Under the pieces are notes generated by a model. The model searched no databases, was not told where the DNA came from, and saw only the letters and a program-made list of their open reading frames with translations. This document shows positions 1-5,395 of a stretch of 5,395 bases of DNA, piece after piece. Origin of the DNA: an uncultured Methylocystaceae bacterium (lineage in GTDB: Bacteria; Pseudomonadota; Alphaproteobacteria; Rhizobiales; Beijerinckiaceae). Within the stretch, counting starts at the first letter, position 1. Every line of letters starts with the position of its first letter. The position numbers were made by a program, and so were the translations under genes. The stretch covers positions 1 through 5,395 of the forward strand of contig CAMFKC010000213.1 in the NCBI GenBank assembly GCA_945956975.1, written 5' to 3'.

Positions 1-1
1 C

Positions 2-916
2 TTTCTCATCAAGCTAGTGATCGAGCCGTGGATGGAGGGCGTGAGCAAGCGCACGAACGGCGCCGTCGCCTTCGAACATTATCCAGCCCAGCAGCTCGGC
101 AAGGCCGCCGACATGCTGCGGCTTACCCAGACGGGCGTCGCCGACATCGGCTATGTCGCGCCGGCCTATGCGGCCGAGAAGATGCCGGTGTCCGAAGTCG
201 CAATGCTGCCGGGCGCGTTCGAACACACCTGCCAGGGCACGCTTGCATACTGGAAAGCGGCGCGCAGCGGCGTGATCGCGGAACAGGATTACGACAAGAA
301 CCAGATCCGCCTGCTGATCGCCGTCAGCCTGCCGCAATACCGCATTTTCACCGTCAAGGCGCCGGTGCGCGACAGCGGCGATGTGACAGGCCTCAAGCTG
401 CGCTCCACAGGCGGGGCGCAAGATCTCACCTTGCGCGCAATCGGCGCCGTTCCCGTGCGGATGGCTGCGCCTGACGCATACGAATCGCTGTCGCGCGGGA
501 CGATGGACGGTCTGCTGTTTCCGCTGGAAAGCGTCGTCGCCTACGGCGCCGACAAGCTCGTGAAATATGCGACCGACGGGATCGGCTTCGGCAGTTTCGT
601 CGTCGCCTATTCGATCAGCGACGCGGCATGGAAGAAGCTGCCGCCTGACGTTCAGAAGGCAATGGTCGATAGCGCCGAAGAGGTCGTTCCCAAAGCCTGC
701 GCGCAGATCCAGAAGGCGGAAGAAGAGACCAAGGCGCGGCTCGCCGGTGCGGGCATGACCTTCGAGGCGCTGCGGCCCGAGGCGCGCGCGAAGTTCGCCG
801 ACCAGATGAAGGGCGTCGCCAAGGCCTGGGCCGAGCAACTCGATGGCCGCGGACGGCGCGGCTCGGATGCGCTGGCCGAATATACGAAGCTGATTGCCGC
901 GACGCCGGCGAAGTAG
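2..916 (+). CDS. TRAP transporter solute-binding protein, DctP family (P1), 5'-truncated by window edge
   Basis: Periplasmic receptor of a tripartite ATP-independent (TRAP) transporter; it would capture an organic acid and deliver it to the DctQM membrane complex. The frame is open from the first bases, giving 304 visible residues. By comparison with the complete paralogue P2 downstream, about 40 N-terminal residues including the signal peptide lie outside the window. Family marks visible: the block around QLGKAADM (residues 31-38 of the fragment), GVADIGYVAPAY (45-56), LPGAFE (69-74), and GLKLRSTGG (130-138). R134 in the last is the position of the arginine that in this family usually pairs with the ligand carboxylate. 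C77 and C233 are both matched in P2. The gene ends with TAG, 25 nt before dctQ, and is probably co-transcribed with it. The methionine at position 32 is internal, not the start. Family assignment is firm; the ligand is unknown. Confidence 0.93.
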   Translation, partial: FLIKLVIEPWMEGVSKRTNGAVAFEHYPAQQLGKAADMLRLTQTGVADIGYVAPAYAAEKMPVSEVAMLPGAFEHTCQGTLAYWKAARSGVIAEQDYDKNQIRLLIAVSLPQYRIFTVKAPVRDSGDVTGLKLRSTGGAQDLTLRAIGAVPVRMAAPDAYESLSRGTMDGLLFPLESVVAYGADKLVKYATDGIGFGSFVVAYSISDAAWKKLPPDVQKAMVDSAEEVVPKACAQIQKAEEETKARLAGAGMTFEALRPEARAKFADQMKGVAKAWAEQLDGRGRRGSDALAEYTKLIAATPAK

Positions 917-931
917 CCGATCTCACGGGGC

Positions 932-938
932 GGGAGGG
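932..938 (+). promoter_or_regulatory. Ribosome binding site deciding the GTG start of dctQ
   Basis: GGGAGGG lies in the 25-nt gap after the P1 stop, with GGAGG ending 4 nt before GTG at 942. The spacing is slightly short but the match is strong. It favours GTG 942 over the ATG at 894, which lies inside P1 and would add an arginine-rich extension unlike DctQ N termini. Confidence 0.65.
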
Positions 939-941
939 CGC

Positions 942-1496
942 GTGGTCACTTCACTGTTCAAGGCGCTCGGCGTTGTCGACCGGATCACGGCGACGATCGG
1001 CACGATCTTTCTGTTCGCGATCATGATCGTCGTCTTCGGCGACGTCGTGATGCGCTATCTCTTCAACAGCCCGTTCTCATGGGCGTACGACCTGATCGCG
1101 CTGTATCTGATGGCAGGCGTTTTCTTTCTCGTCCTTTCCGACGCCTATGCAGCGCATGCGCATGTCAACGTCGACATATTGCAACAGCGCCTCCCGCCCT
1201 TCGGCATTCGCCTCACCGAGATGATCACCTGCGCGGTTGGAATCGCCGTTTTCGCGCTCATCGCTTGGTTTGGCTGGCAGAGAGCTGCGGACAGCTTCCG
1301 CGCTGGCGACGTGATGGCCGGCGCAATCCCCTGGCCCATGTGGCCCTCGCTCGCGCTTGCGCCCTTCGGCGCGACACTGCTGGCGTTGCGGCTGTTGGCG
1401 ACCTTCATCGGCAACCTCCTGTCGCTTGCGACGGGCCGCGACCTCGTGCCGCTGCCTGCGTCGCACGTAAGCGGAGAAGGCGGAACCTTCGAATGA
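942..1496 (+). CDS. dctQ: TRAP transporter small permease subunit (DctQ family)
   Basis: Small integral-membrane subunit of the TRAP transporter, which forms a complex with the large DctM subunit in the inner membrane. The 184-residue product has the expected size and four hydrophobic segments, at about residues 17-36, 50-69, 92-111 and 136-155. Family motifs are present: RYLFNSPFSWAYD (38-50) follows the first segment, HAHVNVDIL (72-80) follows the second, and a W/P-rich IPWPMWP stretch (129-135) precedes the last. The start is taken as GTG 942 because of the Shine-Dalgarno-like GGGAGGG just upstream; a longer frame from ATG 894 would overlap the end of P1. The gene ends in ATGA, so its stop overlaps the start of dctM, which suggests translational coupling. 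The symbol names the family; the transported compound need not be a C4-dicarboxylate. Confidence 0.92.
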   Translation: MVTSLFKALGVVDRITATIGTIFLFAIMIVVFGDVVMRYLFNSPFSWAYDLIALYLMAGVFFLVLSDAYAAHAHVNVDILQQRLPPFGIRLTEMITCAVGIAVFALIAWFGWQRAADSFRAGDVMAGAIPWPMWPSLALAPFGATLLALRLLATFIGNLLSLATGRDLVPLPASHVSGEGGTFE

Positions 1497-2782
1497 TCGT
1501 TCTTCTCTGCCTCGTCATTCTCTTTGGCCTGCTGGCGATCGGCACGCCCGTCGGCTTCGCGATGGCCGGCGCAGGCTCTCTTGGCCTCTATCTTACCGGC
1601 GGCATGCCGATGTTGAGCGGCATCCTCCAAACGGCGCCCTTGTCGTCGGTCACGTCCTACGAACTCATCACCATTCCGATGTTCCTGCTGATGGCGGAAT
1701 TCGTGTTGATGAGCGGCATCGCCGACGACCTCTTCCGCGCCACCGCCGCCTGGGTCGGCCGCATTCCCGGCGGGCTTGGCATGGCGACGGCGCTGGCCGG
1801 CGCCGGCTTCGGCGCGATCTGCGGCACGTCGACGGCGTCAGCCGCGACGCTGTCCTCAACCAGCCTGCCGGCCATGCTGAAGCAAGGCTACGAGCCGAAG
1901 ATGGCGGCCGGCGTCGTCGCCATTTCCGGCACGCTCGCCATGCTGATCCCGCCGTCGGTCGCGCTCGTCATCTACGGGCTCCTGGCGGAGGTGAACATCG
2001 GCGCGCTGCTGATCGGCGGCGTCTTGCCGGGCATCGTCGTCACCATCACCATCATGGCGACCGTGTGGTTCCTTGCCTGGCAGGATCCTTCGCGCGCGCC
2101 CGCCGGGCCCCGCGTGTCCTTCGCCGAGAAGTTCCGGATGCTGCGCATCGTCGGGCCCATGCTGGTGCTGTTCGGCATGGTCACAGGCGTCATCTATTCC
2201 GGCATCGCCTCGCCGACGGAAGCGTCCGCGCTCGGCGCCTTCTGTGCCTTCTGCCTGACGATCTGGATGCGCAAGATGTCGCTTCCGGGCCTGCGCCGCG
2301 CCTTGCTGCGCGCCGCGCATGGCACCTGCATGATCTCGATGATCCTGCTCGGGGCCTACATCTTCGGGTATTTCTTCACGCTCGCGCAGGTCACGCAGAG
2401 CCTGGTCGCCTGGGTGGGCAGCCTCGAAGTCTCGCGCTGGATCATCCTCACGCTGATCTTGTTCGGCTACATCGTGCTCGGTTCCTTCATGGACCAGATC
2501 GCGATACTCGTCCTGACCGTGCCGATCGTGCTGCCGCTCATCAAATCGCTCGGCTACGATCCGCTGTGGTTCGGCGTGATCAAGATCGTGACGGCGGAAG
2601 TCGGCATGATCACGCCGCCGGTCGGGCTGAATTGCTATGTCGTCGCGCGCTATTCAGGGAGGCCGGTGTCGGAGGTCTTCCACGGCACGATGCCGCATTT
2701 CTTCGCGCATCTCGTCGCCATCGCGATTCTCGTCGCGCTGCCGGACATCATCCTCTGGCTGCCACACAAGATGGGTTACTAG
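1493..2782 (+). CDS. dctM: TRAP transporter large permease subunit (DctM family)
   Basis: Large membrane subunit that carries the ion-coupled transport pathway of the TRAP system. The product has 429 residues, close to the usual 425-440, and is hydrophobic throughout, with many membrane-spanning stretches. Conserved signatures appear in the expected order: ELITIPMFLLMAEFVLMSGI (57-76), the small-residue loop GAICGTSTASAATL (107-120), LIPPSVALVIYG (151-162), SPTEASALGAF (240-250) and MITPPVGLNCYVV (372-384). The last region corresponds to one of the re-entrant hairpins near the transport site in this family. The start is ATG 1493, inside the ATGA overlap with dctQ. The same frame runs open further upstream, to 1079, but that part is a shadow of dctQ, so this is not a fused QM protein. 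A GGAGAAGG stretch at 1473-1480 lies upstream at loose spacing. P2 follows after 18 nt. Confidence 0.95.
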   Translation: MIVLLCLVILFGLLAIGTPVGFAMAGAGSLGLYLTGGMPMLSGILQTAPLSSVTSYELITIPMFLLMAEFVLMSGIADDLFRATAAWVGRIPGGLGMATALAGAGFGAICGTSTASAATLSSTSLPAMLKQGYEPKMAAGVVAISGTLAMLIPPSVALVIYGLLAEVNIGALLIGGVLPGIVVTITIMATVWFLAWQDPSRAPAGPRVSFAEKFRMLRIVGPMLVLFGMVTGVIYSGIASPTEASALGAFCAFCLTIWMRKMSLPGLRRALLRAAHGTCMISMILLGAYIFGYFFTLAQVTQSLVAWVGSLEVSRWIILTLILFGYIVLGSFMDQIAILVLTVPIVLPLIKSLGYDPLWFGVIKIVTAEVGMITPPVGLNCYVVARYSGRPVSEVFHGTMPHFFAHLVAIAILVALPDIILWLPHKMGY

Positions 2783-2788
2783 ACATTG

Positions 2789-2794
2789 AGGGAG
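2789..2794 (+). promoter_or_regulatory. Ribosome binding site deciding the ATG start of the second binding protein
   Basis: AGGGAG, within the purine run 2788-2796, ends 6 nt before ATG 2801. This supports ATG 2801 over the in-frame TTG at 2786, which would place the Shine-Dalgarno sequence inside the coding region. ATG 2801 also gives a normal short signal-peptide n-region (MTSR). Confidence 0.8.
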
Positions 2795-2800
2795 AGACAC

Positions 2801-3832
2801 ATGACGTCGCGCGCGGGCCTCGGCCTTCTTGCAGGATGCTTCTCAATTGCGGCGTCGTTCGCCAGCGCCCAGGACAAGATCACCTTGCGCCTCGCAGACA
2901 CGCTGCCGAACGGCCACGTCATTCACGAACTTGCCGGGAAGCCCTTCGCCGAACTCGTCACCAAGCTGACGAACGGGCAAGTGCAGTTCCAGCACTTTCC
3001 GGCCGAACAGCTCGGCAAGGCGAAGGACATGGCGCAGCTCACTGTCGCGGGCGTCGCGGATGTCTCCTACATCGTGCCATCCTATTCTTCGGACAAATAT
3101 CCGTTGACCGCTGCCGCAGAACTGCCGGGCATTTTCGAGACGCAGTGCCAAGGCTCGCTGGCCTATTACAAGATCTCGCACAACGGCGGGATTCTCGAGA
3201 CAAAGGAATTCCTGCCGAACGGCCTGCGGCCTCTTGTGACGATCGCCCTGCCCGCCTATCAGATCCAGCTCGGCAATCCGCGCCCGATCAACTCGGCGGC
3301 CGATCTCGCAGGTCTCAAGATCCGCACCGCCGGCGGCGCCATGGACCTGATGATGCGCGCGATCAAGGGCGTGCCCGTCCGGATGTCGGCGCCTGAAATC
3401 TACGAGGCGATCACCCGAAACACGATCGATGGCATCGTGCTCTCGTATCAAAGCTCGGTGTCTTACGATCTCGGCAAACTGCTGAAATCCGGCACCGTCG
3501 GCATGAATTACGGGACGGCCGTGTTTATCTACGGCATCGGCGAGAACAAGTGGAAATCGCTACCGGACAATGTGCGCAAGGCTATGACACAGGCCGGTGA
3601 GCAGGTGACGCGCGAAGGCTGCAAGCGCTTCGAGGAAGGCGAGAAGGCGGCCGCCGAGAAGATCAAGAGCGCCGGCATGAAGGTGATCGCGTTTTCCGAC
3701 GCGGACAAGAAATTCTTCAACGACGCATTCGCCGGCGTCGCCGATGAATGGTCCAAGGAAACCGACAAGCGCGGCAAGCCTGCGACCGAGACCCTCAAGG
3801 CGTTCAAGGCGGCGCTGGAGCCGGTGCGCTGA
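2801..3832 (+). CDS. TRAP transporter solute-binding protein, DctP family (P2), complete paralogue of P1
   Basis: Second periplasmic receptor of the same TRAP cluster. The product is 343 residues from ATG 2801, typical for the family. A Sec signal peptide is visible: MTSR, a hydrophobic stretch, then ASA at 21-23, with likely cleavage before QDKITLRLAD. LAGC at 10-13 resembles a lipobox, but the hydrophobic stretch before it is very short, so signal peptidase I is the preferred reading. Family motifs: QLGKAKDM (70-77), GVADVSYIVPSY (84-95), LPGIFE (108-113) and GLKIRTAGG (171-179), with R175 as the probable carboxylate-binding arginine. C116 and C274 align with C77 and C233 of the P1 fragment. 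About half the residues match P1 across the best block (by eye), while the pocket-side segments differ. It may serve the same QM pair with another ligand, or belong functionally with the CoA-transferase that follows. Confidence 0.95.
   Translation: MTSRAGLGLLAGCFSIAASFASAQDKITLRLADTLPNGHVIHELAGKPFAELVTKLTNGQVQFQHFPAEQLGKAKDMAQLTVAGVADVSYIVPSYSSDKYPLTAAAELPGIFETQCQGSLAYYKISHNGGILETKEFLPNGLRPLVTIALPAYQIQLGNPRPINSAADLAGLKIRTAGGAMDLMMRAIKGVPVRMSAPEIYEAITRNTIDGIVLSYQSSVSYDLGKLLKSGTVGMNYGTAVFIYGIGENKWKSLPDNVRKAMTQAGEQVTREGCKRFEEGEKAAAEKIKSAGMKVIAFSDADKKFFNDAFAGVADEWSKETDKRGKPATETLKAFKAALEPVR
3817..3820 (+). promoter_or_regulatory. Candidate ribosome binding site for a CTG start of the CoA-transferase
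   Basis: GGAG lies near the 3' end of the P2 gene, 8 nt before CTG 3829. The CTG overlaps the P2 stop as CTGA, the same geometry as the common ATGA junction. Neither ATG 3748 nor GTG 3901 has a comparable Shine-Dalgarno sequence. GGAG is short and occurs by chance in GC-rich DNA, so this is suggestive only. Confidence 0.4.
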
Positions 3833-5067
3833 CTGACGAAACGCATCGGCTGTCGCGCAGGGGCCCGCTGGACGGGGTCAAAATCATCGACCTGACGTCC
3901 GTGATGATGGGCCCTTACGCCACCATGATCCTCGCCGACTACGGCGCGGACGTCGTGAAGGTGGAAAGCCCCGAAGGCGACATCGTGCGCGCCATACCGC
4001 CGATGAAGAATCCCGGCATGGGCGCAATGTTCTTGCAGGGCAACCGCAACAAGCGCTCCATTGCACTCGACCTCAAGACGCGCGCGGGCCGCGATGCGCT
4101 GCTGCGGATTTCAGCTTCCGCCGACGTCTTCGTGCACAACGTGCGCCCCGCCGCAATGGCGCGGCTGAAACTCGGATCGGACGACCTGCTTGCCTGCAAT
4201 CCTCGGCTCGTCTACGCGAGCCTGCATGGTTTCGGCGAGAGCGGCCCCTATGCAGGCCGCCCCGCGTATGACGATCTGATCCAGGGGATGACCGCGCTGC
4301 CCGCGCTGGTCGGCCAGATCACCGGCGAACCGCGGTACGCGCCAGCAACGCTGGCCGACCGTATCGTCGGTTTGAACGCCGTGCACGCCATCCTTGCCGC
4401 GCTCATCCATCGCGACAGGACGGGCGAAGGACAGGCGATCGAAATTCCGATGTTCGAGACGATGGCGCAATTCGTGCTCGGCGATCACATGTCCGGCCGG
4501 ACGTTCGAGCCGCCGATCGGCCCGGCTGGCTACTCCCGCCTGCTGACGGAGCATCGGCGGCCCTATCGCACGCGGGATGGCCATGTCTGCGTGCTCATCT
4601 ACAATGACAAGCACTGGTCATCCTTCTTCGGGGCCTTGGACGACGGTCGGCCGGAGGCGCAGGATCCGAGGTTTCGCAGCCTCTCCGGGCGCGTCGCGAA
4701 TTACGCGCTCGTCTACGAATGGCTTGCCGCGCTCATCGCCACGCGCACGACAGGCGAATGGCTGGCCTTTTTCGAGAAGGCTGACATACCCGCCGGACCG
4801 CTGAACGATCTCGACGCGCTGATCGACGATCCGCATCTGGCCGCGGTCGGCCTCGTTCGGATGGTCGAGCACCCGAGCGAAGGCGCGCTGAGAACGGTCG
4901 GTCCCGCCGCGACCTGGAGCAGGACGCCGCCCTGCATCAGCACGCCGGCGCCGCAACTGGGCGAGCACACGCTCGCGATCCTGCGCGAGGCGGGATTCGA
5001 CGACAGCGAGATCGAGGGACTAAAGCGCGAAGGCGCGCTCCCGACCGCGACACGCGAAGGAAGCTGA
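3829..5067 (+). CDS. CaiB/BaiF family (class III) CoA-transferase
   Basis: Cytoplasmic enzyme predicted to move CoA from an acyl-CoA donor to a free carboxylic acid. From CTG 3829 the product is 412 residues, a usual family length. The conserved N-terminal block GPLDGVKIIDLTSVMMGPYA begins 12 residues in and is followed by LADYGADVVKVE. Then come NRNKRSIALDLK (residues 72-83), VHNVRP, the GFGESGPYAGRPAYDD region (134-149) and TLADRIVGL (174-182). D177 there, codon 4357-4359, aligns with the catalytic aspartate that forms the acyl-enzyme anhydride in formyl-CoA transferase. RTGEGQAIEIPMFE (197-210) follows, and the C-terminal domain is intact. The start is uncertain: ATG 3748 is the only standard start upstream of the conserved block, but it overlaps P2 by 85 nt and its extra 27 codons are rich in CAA, CGA and GGA, unlike the rest of the gene. 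GTG 3901 would cut into the conserved block. Position after a TRAP operon suggests it activates the imported acid; the substrate is unknown. Confidence 0.92.
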   Translation: MTDETHRLSRRGPLDGVKIIDLTSVMMGPYATMILADYGADVVKVESPEGDIVRAIPPMKNPGMGAMFLQGNRNKRSIALDLKTRAGRDALLRISASADVFVHNVRPAAMARLKLGSDDLLACNPRLVYASLHGFGESGPYAGRPAYDDLIQGMTALPALVGQITGEPRYAPATLADRIVGLNAVHAILAALIHRDRTGEGQAIEIPMFETMAQFVLGDHMSGRTFEPPIGPAGYSRLLTEHRRPYRTRDGHVCVLIYNDKHWSSFFGALDDGRPEAQDPRFRSLSGRVANYALVYEWLAALIATRTTGEWLAFFEKADIPAGPLNDLDALIDDPHLAAVGLVRMVEHPSEGALRTVGPAATWSRTPPCISTPAPQLGEHTLAILREAGFDDSEIEGLKREGALPTATREGS

Positions 5068-5071
5068 CCGA

Positions 5072-5102
5072 CAAGGCTTCAGCGCGTCGCGGCGAAGGCT
5101 TG
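5072..5102. other. Imperfect inverted repeat between convergent genes; weak candidate bidirectional terminator
   Basis: CAAGGCTTC (5072-5080) and GAAGGCTTG (5094-5102) can pair at 8 of 9 positions, with a central G-G mismatch, around a 13-nt GC-rich loop. It lies in the 47-nt gap between the CoA-transferase stop and the hydratase stop, where a shared terminator would be expected. There is no T-run on either strand, so intrinsic termination is not well supported. Confidence 0.25.
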
Positions 5103-5114
5103 GCCTGCAGGCGC

Positions 5115-5395
5115 CTAAGCCCAGTTCGGCTTGCGCTTCTCTAGAAACGCGGTGAGGCCCTCGCGGAAATCTTCGGATTTCACGCAGAGGATCTGGTTGC
5201 GATCCTCCATGGCGACGACCTGTTCGATGGAGCCGGCGTCGACGCTCATGTTGAGGCATTCCTTCGACAGGCGCAGCGCGAGCGGCGCGGTCAGGAGGAG
5301 GTCGTCGACATAGGATTGCGCGGCCTTTTCGAGATCGGCCTCCTCGACGATTTCCGACACGAGGCCAACGGCGAGCGCGCGCTGCGCCTGGATGA
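5115..5395 (-). CDS. Enoyl-CoA hydratase/isomerase family protein, C-terminal part only
   Basis: C-terminal 92 residues of a crotonase-fold protein; the rest, including the oxyanion-hole and catalytic regions, lies beyond the right edge. The frame is open to the window end, so the GTG at 5360 is internal. Recognisable family features in order: a helix ending in RALAVGLVSEIVEEADL, the position of the usual GLV-x-x-VV step after the active-site region; APLALRLSKECLN, matching the P-x-A-x-x-x-x-K helix; and the closing SEDFREGLTAFLEKRKPNW, the classic D-x-x-EG-x-x-AF-x-x-KR-x-P end of enoyl-CoA hydratases. Members hydrate or isomerise enoyl-CoA thioesters, and some do other reactions, so the exact reaction cannot be given from this end alone. 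It is convergent with the CoA-transferase, 47 nt apart, so it is not in the same operon, though both handle CoA thioesters. Confidence 0.9.
   Translation of the reverse strand, partial: IQAQRALAVGLVSEIVEEADLEKAAQSYVDDLLLTAPLALRLSKECLNMSVDAGSIEQVVAMEDRNQILCVKSEDFREGLTAFLEKRKPNWA

Noticed and set aside
92..105. 14-bp identity with 3008-3021 (CAGCTCGGCAAGGC)
   Set aside because: It encodes the shared QLGKA motif in the two paralogous binding proteins, so protein homology explains it; it is not a mobile or regulatory repeat.
14..838. 274-residue open frame on the minus strand opposite P1
   Set aside because: It lies fully antisense to a clear DctP-family gene, its composition is Arg/His/Asp/Ala-rich as expected for GC-rich antisense frames, and it shows no recognisable motif.
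1079..1492. Upstream extension of the dctM frame, suggesting a longer or Q-M fused protein
   Set aside because: The extension is an out-of-frame reading of dctQ, rich in Arg and Cys; the true DctM N terminus begins at ATG 1493 in the ATGA overlap.
2065..3396. 443-residue plus-strand frame spanning the end of dctM and most of P2
   Set aside because: The translation is dominated by Arg, Ala and His and resembles no family, while the other frame encodes well-conserved DctM and DctP proteins across the same bases.
4111..4614. 167-residue minus-strand frame opposite the CoA-transferase
   Set aside because: It is antisense to a conserved region that includes the catalytic aspartate block, with no motif or ribosome binding site of its own.
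5103..5112. Perfect 10-bp palindrome GCCTGCAGGC next to the hydratase stop
   Set aside because: It has no loop and no T-run, and short palindromes are common in GC-rich DNA, so it is not called as a terminator or operator.
5020..5259. 79-residue minus-strand frame over the convergent junction
   Set aside because: It overlaps the enoyl-CoA hydratase end in another frame on the same strand and runs into the CoA-transferase; its sequence is Arg-rich and motif-free.

Overview
The window is a high-GC, tightly packed stretch of bacterial chromosome. Codon use favours G/C in third positions, and long antisense open frames appear only as by-products of that composition. Gene content and style fit an alpha- or betaproteobacterium with a large catabolic repertoire, for example a Rhizobiales-like soil bacterium. 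This placement is inference from composition and gene families; no marker gene is present.

Layout, left to right: (1) the 3' portion of a TRAP-transporter periplasmic solute-binding protein (P1, 2-916), cut by the window edge; (2) the small TRAP membrane subunit DctQ (942-1496, GTG start); (3) the large TRAP membrane subunit DctM (1493-2782), overlapping DctQ by an ATGA junction; (4) a second, complete TRAP solute-binding protein (P2, 2801-3832), clearly paralogous to P1; (5) a class III (CaiB/BaiF) CoA-transferase whose start is problematic and may be a CTG overlapping the P2 stop (3829-5067); (6) on the opposite strand and convergent, the C-terminal end of an enoyl-CoA hydratase/isomerase (5115-5395), cut by the right edge.

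The five plus-strand genes have gaps of 25 nt or less, or overlap, and look like one operon. The likely logic is secondary, ion-coupled import of an organic acid captured by one of two periplasmic receptors, followed by transfer of CoA onto that acid by the CoA-transferase. The nearby enoyl-CoA hydratase would fit a beta-oxidation-like continuation, but it is transcribed separately. The substrate cannot be read from the sequence.

No RNA genes, insertion sequences, CRISPR arrays or prophage parts were seen. No promoter could be supported: the operon start and the hydratase start both lie outside the window. The points most worth a second look are the two different binding proteins around a single QM pair, the apparent CTG start of the CoA-transferase, and a cysteine pair kept in both binding proteins.
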